Source: Clostridia bacterium
GTDB taxonomy: Bacteria > Bacillota > Clostridia > TANB77 > CAG-508
DNA: 45,505 nucleotides
NCBI GenBank assembly: GCA_017510825.1
Contig: JAFWMA010000022.1
Span: 1 to 45,505 of the forward strand
Direction: 5' to 3'
The notes under the pieces were generated by a model, which was not told where the DNA came from, ran no database searches, and saw nothing but the letters and a program-made list of their open reading frames with translations. Shown one piece after another: positions 1 to 6,564 of the stretch (position 1 is the stretch's first letter; each line of letters opens with the position of its first letter). Made by a program: the position numbers and the translations under genes.

Positions 1-1
1 A

Positions 2-955
2 AAAAGATATTTACCACATGACGTAAATACCAAATATCATGCAGTATTGATGTATTTAAATAATAATGATATTGAATATACTTGTAGAAAATATCATATT
101 TCTAGATACTCATTATGGAGATGGGTAAAAAAATATGATGGAACTAAAGAAAGCCTGGAAGATAAGAGTCACAAGCCCAAAACAAGACATCCTAAAGCAC
201 ATACAAATCAAGAAATAAGATGGATCAGAAATTATGTAAGAAGAAATCCAAAAATAACATTGTGTGAATTATGGGCAAAATTAAAGAGAGAAAAAGGATA
301 TACAAGAAAAATAACATCATTATACAGAGTCATGAAAAGGCTAAACATCAAGTTTTATGAAGGAATGAATATAAAAGGAACATCAAAGAAGAAACATAAT
401 AAAAAATATGAAACGCCAAAGAATAAAGGTGAAAAGTGGCAAATAGATGTAAAATACGTACCAAACGAGTGTAAAGTAAATTTGCCAGAAGACATGCAAT
501 ATTACCAATATACATGTATAGATGAGGCAACACGTGAAAGATTTTTATATTGGTATCCAGAGCGTACACCAATGAGTACAGTAGATTTTGTTAAAAGATG
601 TATTAAATATTATGGATATAAGCCTAAAACAATACAGACAGATAATGGAACAGAATTTGGCTATAATCAGGCAAAAACAAAAAAAGAACATCCAATGGAT
701 ACATTGTTAAAATCTTTAGAAATCAAGCATTACAAAATACGCCCAAGAACTCCAGAACACAATGGAAAAGTAGAAAGAAGCCATAGAAATGATAATGAAA
801 GATTTTATAGTTATTTAAAATTTTATAGTTTTGAGGATTTACAAGAGCAAGGTGCAAGATATTTAAAGCGATCAAATAATATACCTATGGCTGTATTAGG
901 CTATTTAACGCCAAAGGAAAAAAGAACTGAATTAGAATTATTACAAGTAGCATAA
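2..955 (+). CDS. DDE integrase-core transposase (5' end outside window)
   Basis: Transposase of an insertion sequence. The frame is open to the left edge: in-frame codons for KRYLPHDVNTKYHAVL precede the first ATG at 50, so the true start lies upstream. An N-terminal helix-turn-helix region (a SRYSLWRWVKKYDG stretch) is followed by an integrase core whose acidic triad can be read as D in WQIDVKYV, D in TDNGTEF and E in NGKVERSHR (about residues 134, 199 and 243 counting from position 47). The last spacing is longer than the classical 35 residues. The arrangement resembles the IS481/IS3 group, but the exact family is not certain. No frameshift is visible, so the protein may be active. Downstream inverted repeats may mark the element's right side. 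Confidence 0.88.
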   Translation, partial: KRYLPHDVNTKYHAVLMYLNNNDIEYTCRKYHISRYSLWRWVKKYDGTKESLEDKSHKPKTRHPKAHTNQEIRWIRNYVRRNPKITLCELWAKLKREKGYTRKITSLYRVMKRLNIKFYEGMNIKGTSKKKHNKKYETPKNKGEKWQIDVKYVPNECKVNLPEDMQYYQYTCIDEATRERFLYWYPERTPMSTVDFVKRCIKYYGYKPKTIQTDNGTEFGYNQAKTKKEHPMDTLLKSLEIKHYKIRPRTPEHNGKVERSHRNDNERFYSYLKFYSFEDLQEQGARYLKRSNNIPMAVLGYLTPKEKRTELELLQVA

Positions 956-992
956 AATATAAAATTTCAAAGCTATTGTTAATAACTCTAAA

Positions 993-1072
993 GCATATAA
1001 ATTTTAAGAGTCAAGAACAGTGAAACTGCAATGCGAAGCATTGTTTATTCTTGACGCTCAAAATTTATATGC
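993..1072. repeat. Nested inverted repeat with two inner hairpins
   Basis: Two 25-bp arms (993-1017 and 1048-1072, two mismatches) enclose two short GAA-loop hairpins: CAGT-GAA-ACTG at 1018-1028 and CAATGC-GAA-GCATTG at 1029-1043. The result would be a cruciform-like or multi-branch fold just after the transposase gene. It could be a transposon end, a strong terminator, or a small structured RNA. The role is inferred; the pairing is seen directly. Confidence 0.7.
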
Positions 1073-1098
1073 TAAGATTCAAAAACAAAATGCTAAAG

Positions 1099-1155
1099 AA
1101 ATTTTATAAAAAATTCAAATTATATTGCTTAAAGCAAATTTTTTTATAAAAGTTT
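1099..1155. repeat. AT-rich inverted repeat with inner hairpin
   Basis: An imperfect inverted repeat of about 17 bp (AAATTTTATAAAAAATT at 1099-1115 against 1137-1155) surrounds a small TTGCT-TAA-AGCAA hairpin. It sits between the transposase and the orphan gene tail and has no assigned role. Confidence 0.45.
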
Positions 1156-1285
1156 GTTGCACATCATTGACACATATACAGACAATAACTTAAAAAAAAG
1201 AAAAAAGATATTTACAAATGATGCTATGAAATATTATAATGGTAATGTACTTGTACCTGATGACCTAGAAAGAATAGAAATATAG
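1133..1285 (+). pseudogene. Orphan C-terminal ORF tail, family not recognised
   Basis: A frame open from a stop at 1130 to a TAG at 1283-1285 reads like the end of a real protein (…DTYTDNNLKKRKKIFTND… ending VPDDLERIEI) but has no plausible start; the first in-frame ATG, at 1226, would leave only 19 residues. It lies immediately downstream of the transposase region, so it may be the 3' remnant of a gene interrupted by that element. I do not recognise the family. A chance frame in AT-rich DNA is the alternative. Confidence 0.35.
1212..1240 (+). promoter_or_regulatory. Candidate sigma-A promoter for the Nudix-zeta operon
   Basis: TTACAA (1212-1217), 17-nt spacer, TATAAT (1235-1240). It lies about 58 nt before the Nudix start and overlaps the orphan ORF tail. 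The -10 is consensus and the -35 is weaker. Confidence 0.5.
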
Positions 1286-1298
1286 AAGGGAGAACAAA

Positions 1299-1817
1299 AT
1301 GGAAGTAATAGATTTATATAATGCCAAAAAAGAAAAATTAGGAAAAACATTTATAAGAGAGCAAGGAGAGCCAGAGGATGGAGAATATAAACTATCAGTT
1401 CATGTGTGGATTTTAAACAGTAAAGGAGAAGTTTTAATACAAAAAAGAAATGAAAACCTAAAAAGAAATCCAGGAAAATGGGCATATACAGGAGGAATTG
1501 TAGATGAAGGCGAAACTTCTTTAGAAGGTGCAATAAGAGAAACTAAAGAAGAATTAGGAATAGATGTTGAAGACAAAATTGAATATTTATTATCATTTAA
1601 AAGAGAACGTGGATTTGTTGATGTGTGGCTAGTGAAATATGATATAGATATAGAAAATATAACGTTACAAGGAGAGGAAGTCTCAGAGGCAAAATGGGTT
1701 TCAATTAAAGAATTGAAGGAACTTATGAACAGTGGAAAATTTGTTAAAGCAATAGATTTATACTACGATTTATTTGAGAAACTTTTAGTAAAATGCCATA
1801 ACGTAAAAATAGATTAA
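1299..1817 (+). CDS. Nudix hydrolase, IDI/YfcD-like subgroup
   Basis: Predicted cytosolic hydrolase of a nucleoside-diphosphate-linked or similar pyrophosphate substrate. The complete Nudix box (G-x5-E-x7-RE-x2-EE-x-G-I) is visible from GGIVDEGETS through RETKEELGI, at about residues 65-88. The opening VIDLYNAKKEKLGKTFIRE and VHVWILNSKGEVLIQKR follow the pattern of isopentenyl-diphosphate-isomerase-like Nudix proteins, but the substrate cannot be read from sequence. The length of 172 aa is normal. The start has an upstream GAAGGGAG site. It is followed after 17 nt by the small gene at 1835 and then the zeta-like toxin, so the three are probably one transcript. Whether the enzyme has a role linked to the toxin is unknown. 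Confidence 0.9.
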   Translation: MEVIDLYNAKKEKLGKTFIREQGEPEDGEYKLSVHVWILNSKGEVLIQKRNENLKRNPGKWAYTGGIVDEGETSLEGAIRETKEELGIDVEDKIEYLLSFKRERGFVDVWLVKYDIDIENITLQGEEVSEAKWVSIKELKELMNSGKFVKAIDLYYDLFEKLLVKCHNVKID

Positions 1818-1834
1818 AATGGAGGAACTGCCAA

Positions 1835-2041
1835 ATGAGAGAGCATGTTAAACCAGAAATAGCGATGGAAATTTTATCTATGTGTATGGCCATTGCTACT
1901 TCAAACAAAGATGAGAAATTTATTGAAAAAATTTCAAGATTAAAAGATAGAGTTTATATAGGAGACAAGCAAGCAATAGAAGAAGTAATTGTAAAATATG
2001 GAGAAAGAGTAAGAAAAACTCTGGAGGATAATAATGAATAA
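1835..2041 (+). CDS. Small helical protein, candidate antitoxin of the zeta-like toxin
   Basis: A 68-residue, probably all-helical, charged protein with no motif I recognise. Its stop overlaps the next start by 8 nt (2034-2041), so the two are translationally coupled, and it has its own GGAGG site. In epsilon-zeta and PezAT modules a small antitoxin gene precedes and is coupled to the zeta kinase. By position this protein is the best antitoxin candidate, but no sequence match to epsilon or PezA can be claimed. Confidence 0.7.
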   Translation: MREHVKPEIAMEILSMCMAIATSNKDEKFIEKISRLKDRVYIGDKQAIEEVIVKYGERVRKTLEDNNE

Positions 2042-2927
2042 AGAAGAGATTGAAAAGATTAAACAATATTATGCGATAACAAAAGAAGATTTCCTAAAAA
2101 TGTGTATGCAAGCAAGAGAAGATACATTTAAAAATCATTTTCCAAATCAAGGAAAACCAACAGCCATTTTTATAGGTGGACAACCAGGAGCAGGAAAAAG
2201 CGCGCTTGTGATAAAAACTAAAAAAGAGTTTTTAGAAACTCAAAAAGATATTATCATTTTTGATTTAGACATGTATAGAGGATTGTATAAAAATTCCATA
2301 GAAATAGCCAAAAAATATCCAAATTTATATTCAGAAATAACTAGAAAAGTAGCTGGAAGAATATTAGAAAAAATGTCAACAGAGGCAATTCAAAATGGAT
2401 ATAACTTTATAATAGAAGGGACTATGGGTAAACCAGTTTACACTTTGGATGTATTACAAAAAAGTAGCAGAGAATATAATATAATAGTTAAAACTTTAGC
2501 TGTATCTAAAGAGGAGTCATTATTGTCAATACATGAAAGATATATTGAAATGAAAAAAAGTATGGGTATTGGTAGAATGACAAAAATAGAAAATCATAAT
2601 TCAAAATATGATAATTTTACAAATGTTGTAGATTCAATAGAGTGTAGTGGCATAGAAGTAGAAGTTTATGAACGATCAAATGGCATAGAAGACCCTAAAA
2701 TGATATATAAAACATCTTCAAAAAACAATATATACAGTTGTGCAAATGAAGCTATAATAAAGGGAAGACAAAATAGTAGTAGAATATGTAAAAATAATTC
2801 ATCACAAAGATTAGAAAGTATAAAAGAAGATATTAAAATCTTTGGTGAAGAAGAAAAATATAAGGAACAAATTGAAAAATTGACATCAGTTATTGAAAAA
2901 ACAATGGAAAATAAAGAAGAAAGATAG
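2034..2927 (+). CDS. Zeta-toxin-family P-loop kinase
   Basis: Zeta and PezT toxins phosphorylate UDP-N-acetylglucosamine-type sugars and so block cell-wall synthesis. Here the Walker A motif is GGQPGAGKSA (about residues 48-57), followed by the zeta-typical acidic strand IIFDLDMYRGLY and, after IIEGTMG, an arginine-rich segment (SIHERYIEMKKS, GRMTKIENHN) where the family places phosphate-binding arginines. The total of 297 aa slightly exceeds a minimal zeta domain; the C-terminal 80 residues are lysine/glutamate-rich and unrecognised. It is coupled to the small gene upstream and has an SD site inside that gene's end. Its stop lies in a palindrome shared with the opposing gene. A non-toxin kinase of the same fold is possible. 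Confidence 0.82.
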   Translation: MNKEEIEKIKQYYAITKEDFLKMCMQAREDTFKNHFPNQGKPTAIFIGGQPGAGKSALVIKTKKEFLETQKDIIIFDLDMYRGLYKNSIEIAKKYPNLYSEITRKVAGRILEKMSTEAIQNGYNFIIEGTMGKPVYTLDVLQKSSREYNIIVKTLAVSKEESLLSIHERYIEMKKSMGIGRMTKIENHNSKYDNFTNVVDSIECSGIEVEVYERSNGIEDPKMIYKTSSKNNIYSCANEAIIKGRQNSSRICKNNSSQRLESIKEDIKIFGEEEKYKEQIEKLTSVIEKTMENKEER

Positions 2928-2949
2928 TTGCTATCTTTCTTCTTTATTT
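2909..2949. terminator. Bidirectional terminator containing both stop codons
   Basis: A perfect 19-bp stem (2909-2927 with 2931-2949) has a TTG loop. The arms carry the last codons and the stops of both convergent genes, so both proteins end in NKEER. A/T-rich flanks on both sides suit intrinsic termination in each direction. Confidence 0.8.
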
Positions 2950-3752
2950 ATAGGTTTTATATTATTCTTAGCTAGCACAATGTTAGCATAAGGAATATAT
3001 ACAGAAGAATCTACATTTTTATTTTCCAACATTTTTACAAGGTCGATTCTAGGGAATTTAAGCTTTTCGTCTTCAATAAAAGGTTCTTCTGCTTTGATTA
3101 TCATTTTTTGAATATTTAAGTATGTTGCTTTGGTTATATAATTACTATAACCTAAAGCTAAAGCCACATATTTTATACGTTTTACTTTTATATCATTAAC
3201 CTTGATATTTTGTGAATATTCTTCAAGCGATGGCGAAAATACTTGGTCTGCATTTATTATACGTTCATTTGGTAATAAAAATGATGAATATTCTTCAAAA
3301 ACATGATTTCTAAGAAAACTTTTTTTATCATTTATTTCAAAATTTAGGTTTTTTTCAAAATCGACTAAATATATAATGTCTTCGTTTAAAATAATATTTC
3401 TTGGGGCGAAATCCTCCCAATAGAAATGTTCTTTCATTATAAAACGAAACATAGATTGCAAAAAAGGAAGAGCGTCATCTCTATATTTAGGATCACGTAA
3501 TAATAACTCTAAATTATCACCCTCACAATAAGACATACATAGAGTATTATTATCAGAATTCCATGAATATACATCTGGAACCTTTATGCAATAGTTACGC
3601 TCATTAACTTTAAGGTGTTTATCTTTTATAAAAGATTTTGCTTTTAATAAATTCTCCTTTTCTTTAACAGAAGAAATCTTATAAACTTTACTTCCTGAAT
3701 TTGTATGCTCATACCATATTTTAGTTTCATCTAGTGATATTATTTTATCCAT
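2931..3752 (-). CDS. Kinase-fold (APH/lipopolysaccharide-kinase-like) protein
   Basis: A 273-residue protein with the core of the aminoglycoside/choline/LPS kinase superfamily. The catalytic-loop-like segment YWEDFAPRNIIL holds an Asp followed by Asn in the expected spacing, and VDFEKN corresponds to the metal-binding DFG/DFE motif. Substrate is unknown. I choose the ATG at 3750-3752 because AGAAGG lies 8 nt upstream; two more upstream ATGs lack a site. It is transcribed toward the zeta gene from a consensus promoter at 3778-3806. No neighbour explains its role; it may be an antibiotic- or envelope-modifying kinase. Confidence 0.75.
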   Translation of the reverse strand: MDKIISLDETKIWYEHTNSGSKVYKISSVKEKENLLKAKSFIKDKHLKVNERNYCIKVPDVYSWNSDNNTLCMSYCEGDNLELLLRDPKYRDDALPFLQSMFRFIMKEHFYWEDFAPRNIILNEDIIYLVDFEKNLNFEINDKKSFLRNHVFEEYSSFLLPNERIINADQVFSPSLEEYSQNIKVNDIKVKRIKYVALALGYSNYITKATYLNIQKMIIKAEEPFIEDEKLKFPRIDLVKMLENKNVDSSVYIPYANIVLAKNNIKPINKEER

Positions 3753-3777
3753 ATAAAACCTTCTTTTCATATGCAAA

Positions 3778-3806
3778 AGTATAACATATTATGTAAATAA
3801 TGTCAA
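3778..3806 (-). promoter_or_regulatory. Promoter for the kinase-fold gene
   Basis: Reading the minus strand: TTGACA (3801-3806), 17-nt spacer, TATACT (3778-3783). It is near-perfect and 26 nt before the chosen start. Confidence 0.75.
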
Positions 3807-3903
3807 ACTGAAATAATTTGTTGCTAAAAGTTAGTATAAACTTTTTGAAAGGATTGTAAAAAAGAAAAAGAAGTGTTTTCTACTGAATAACCTTTGTCTC
3901 TGG

Positions 3904-4230
3904 TATGTTGTTATAATTACCCAAGGAGGTGGTGTAGCAGCACCAGTAGGAGGACAGATTTTTAGTGAGGTTTTGCCATATTTAGAAGTTAGTCAAGGCA
4001 ACCAAGATGAGATTGAAGCAATTGAAGAAGTAAATGTACCAAATGCAATTGGATTATCAATAAAAGAAGCGGAAAAAATATTAAAAGATGCTGGCTTAGA
4101 ATTAAGTTTTGAAGGAATTACAGAAGAGAACAAAGAAAGTTTAGACAAAGATAATACAATTATAAAAGAACAAAATCCGATAGAAGGAATAAAGGTAAAT
4201 AAAGGAAATAAGATTTTTATGAAATATTAA
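3904..4230 (+). pseudogene. 3' remnant of a PASTA penicillin-binding protein (SpoVD/FtsI-type)
   Basis: The frame reads YVVIIT, QGGG, then GVAAPVGGQIFSEVLPYL, the characteristic end of a class B PBP transpeptidase domain. It continues into a PASTA domain (VPNAIGLSIKEAEKILKDAGLEL … EQNPIEGIKVNKGNKI) and ends normally at 4230. Everything upstream of the transpeptidase end is missing: the frame before about 3904 is lysine-rich and unlike a PBP, and no SD or start is present. It is therefore a truncated copy, left by recombination or transposition. A leaderless functional PASTA peptide starting at TTG 3973 is unlikely. Confidence 0.75.
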
Positions 4231-4321
4231 AATAAAAATTAAGAGGTGTATATATTTGATAAAGAAAGTGAAAGATTTGCAATAAAAATGCAAACTAATA
4301 AATGGGATTTAAATATAGAAA

Positions 4322-4350
4322 TTGACAAAAAAATAATAGGGTGATATAAT
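4322..4350 (+). promoter_or_regulatory. Consensus promoter for the glycosyltransferase
   Basis: TTGACA (4322-4327), 17-nt spacer, TATAAT (4345-4350): a full consensus match. The leader to the start at 4468 is about 110 nt and shows no recognised riboswitch. Confidence 0.8.
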
Positions 4351-4467
4351 TGTTAACATAGTTAAAACAATAAAATGGTGTAGAAATATGATTGTTAAAT
4401 ATGAGACATATAAAGTGGTAGATAAAGATAATTAGAAAATAAAGAAACTTATATAGGGGTGTAGGTA

Positions 4468-5721
4468 ATGAAACAACTGAACATTGCAATTGGATTTGTA
4501 ACAGGGAGAGCAAATGTATGTAATATTATAAATACGTATAGTGAGTATGTCAAAGAACAGATGCGCAGATTCTATATTAATACAAAAATTACTTTTTATA
4601 TTCTATATGACTTAAACTATCAAGATGCGAAAGAAGAGGACTTTTTTAACATAAATCAAGAAACACTTAAAAATTCAGACATTACTATCAAATATATTAC
4701 TCCAAAAAATATATCAGAGAAAAAAGAGAAAATGATAGAAAGATTCAAAATTACAAACGAAATGGCAGATTCCATTATTGGAACAGGGCATGCAAGAGGC
4801 AGAAATACAATAATGAATTATGCATACTGTGATAAAATGGACTATCTTCTTTTTTGGGATGACGATGAATATCCGATTGCGTGTATAAAAAATACTGATG
4901 GAACAATAAAGTGGGAAATACAAGAAAATATTCTAAAGCACATTGAAGCAATGGAAAAATATGATGCAGATGTTACTATAGGATATCATTGTGGTTATAT
5001 TTCTCCAATCCCATATATGAAATTTGAAAATGATGATGATGAAAAAGCTATTAATGACTTTATCAAAGGTATTAGTAATGAAATAGTAACATGGGAAAGC
5101 ATAAAAGAAAAATATGAAAATAGCAACGGAGTAACATTTGCTGATGAAAATATAATTGCAAGTGAACCATACGAACTAAAAGGCGATAAAGGAAAAAAAT
5201 ATGTTGCAGGTTCAACATTATGCATTAACTTAAATCACATAGATAAAATTCCAGCATTTTATAATCCATTAAATGCTAGAGGAGAGGATACATTTTTTTC
5301 AATCAATTTAGATAAAGCAAAAGTTATAAAAGTGCCAGTGTATCATTTCCATGATGGATTTTTAAAATATAAACAAATAATGAAAAATCAATTTCCAAAA
5401 CATTTAAGAATGATAAAACATTCTGAAGACGCAGTTGAAAAGAGATTTTATAACGCATGTTTAGGATGGATAAAATATAAACCATTGTTAATTTATCTTA
5501 CAAATAATGAAAATTATGAAAAAATCATTTCAGATGTTTATAGAAGATTAGAAGCAAGTATTCCTAAAATTAATTTGCTATACCCAAATTGCAATTTCAA
5601 CAATATAATTAATGCACTAAAAGAATATGATAAAAATGTTGAAAATGATTATAATAGTTTTATTGAAGTAAACAAAACTTGGGATGAATTAAAGACTAAA
5701 TTATATAAATGTGAAAATTAG
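4468..5721 (+). CDS. Glycosyltransferase, GT-A fold (GT2-like)
   Basis: A 417-residue protein, probably cytosolic or peripheral, expected to transfer a sugar from a nucleotide-sugar donor. The segment HARGRNTIMNYAYCDKMDYL followed by LFWDDDEYPI provides the acidic metal-binding DxD-type site near residue 133. ARGEDTFFSINL later gives the second conserved acidic motif, and a VYHFHDGF histidine motif follows. No membrane segment or signal peptide is seen. It has its own consensus promoter and terminator, so it is monocistronic. It stands just before two surface-protein genes and could modify them or a cell-wall glycan, but that is inference from position. Confidence 0.75.
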   Translation: MKQLNIAIGFVTGRANVCNIINTYSEYVKEQMRRFYINTKITFYILYDLNYQDAKEEDFFNINQETLKNSDITIKYITPKNISEKKEKMIERFKITNEMADSIIGTGHARGRNTIMNYAYCDKMDYLLFWDDDEYPIACIKNTDGTIKWEIQENILKHIEAMEKYDADVTIGYHCGYISPIPYMKFENDDDEKAINDFIKGISNEIVTWESIKEKYENSNGVTFADENIIASEPYELKGDKGKKYVAGSTLCINLNHIDKIPAFYNPLNARGEDTFFSINLDKAKVIKVPVYHFHDGFLKYKQIMKNQFPKHLRMIKHSEDAVEKRFYNACLGWIKYKPLLIYLTNNENYEKIISDVYRRLEASIPKINLLYPNCNFNNIINALKEYDKNVENDYNSFIEVNKTWDELKTKLYKCEN

Positions 5722-5743
5722 AAGTTAGACTAAACTAGCTTCT
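5720..5743 (+). terminator. Terminator of the glycosyltransferase gene
   Basis: Stem AGAAGTTAG / CTAGCTTCT (one G-T pair), 6-nt loop, then a run of T. The left arm overlaps the stop codon. Confidence 0.65.
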
Positions 5744-5820
5744 TTTTAATATAAAAAATTCAAAGTAAATCATGTTATTCTGTTACAATTTATAAATCAG
5801 AATCAGATTATGTGAAAAAA

Positions 5821-5849
5821 TTGCAAAAATATGGAAATAATGATATAAT
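5821..5849 (+). promoter_or_regulatory. Promoter for the Big_2 surface protein
   Basis: TTGCAA (5821-5826), 17-nt spacer, TATAAT (5844-5849). It is followed by AAGGAGGT 8 nt before the ATG at 5886. Confidence 0.65.
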
Positions 5850-5885
5850 TGAAAAGGATAGTGCAAGAATAAGGAGGTATATTAA

Positions 5886-6542
5886 ATGATAAAAAATGCT
5901 TTAGTAAAAATAAGTAAAACTATATTGATACTAATGATATTATTTACTATTCTTGGAGGAATTGGAGTAAATGAAGTACAGGCTAAAGATAATTATAGAA
6001 TTGCCAAAGTAAATGATAGTGGCAATTTTATTGAAGAAATCGAAGAGATTAGAGAAGAAGGAAAAAATACTATACCTGCAGAAATAGTAAAGGGAAAGAC
6101 TATGAAATTTAGACTTTTTGATGGAACCAAATCTTTACCAGCAAGTACTTGGACAATTGCAAATACACTAATAGCGAAAATAACATCAATTAACAAAAAT
6201 GGAATTGTAACAGTTAGTGGAATAAATGAAGGAGAAACATCTTTAAAATGTAGCTATGCAGGAAAAGATCATACAATTATAATAAAAGTTATAGATGATG
6301 GAAAAACAACATATAAAATATATCCAACAACTAATAGCATCAAAGTTGGTGAAACAAAAACTTATGAGCTTAGAGGAAATAATAAAGTTATAATGGCTAA
6401 TTGGATTGTAAGCAATCCAAATGTATTGAAATTAGAACAAACAAAGGGGAAAGCAAAAATAATAGGATTAAAAGAAGGAATAGCAACATTAAAAGTAATG
6501 CTTAATCGGAAAATTAAGAGCAAGTATAACAATAAAGGTTAA
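5886..6542 (+). CDS. Secreted Big_2-domain surface protein, N-terminal part (frameshifted)
   Basis: Opens with a clear signal peptide (lysine-containing start, ILILMILFTILGGIG hydrophobic core, cleavage near VQA-KD). It then carries one complete Ig-like Big_2 unit (about residues 60-135, ending INEGETSLKCSYAGKDHTI) and most of a second. In the second unit the frame leaves the expected pattern at about 6499-6510 and stops at 6540-6542. Dropping one base there gives VMLNGKLRASITIKVNKK, which completes the Big_2 fold and runs straight into the next frame. This piece and the 6565-8565 frame are therefore one original gene of about 890 codons. The short product alone would be secreted but lack the repeat modules. 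Confidence 0.85.
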   Translation: MIKNALVKISKTILILMILFTILGGIGVNEVQAKDNYRIAKVNDSGNFIEEIEEIREEGKNTIPAEIVKGKTMKFRLFDGTKSLPASTWTIANTLIAKITSINKNGIVTVSGINEGETSLKCSYAGKDHTIIIKVIDDGKTTYKIYPTTNSIKVGETKTYELRGNNKVIMANWIVSNPNVLKLEQTKGKAKIIGLKEGIATLKVMLNRKIKSKYNNKG

Positions 6543-6564
6543 TAAAAAAGTAACAAACACTCCA

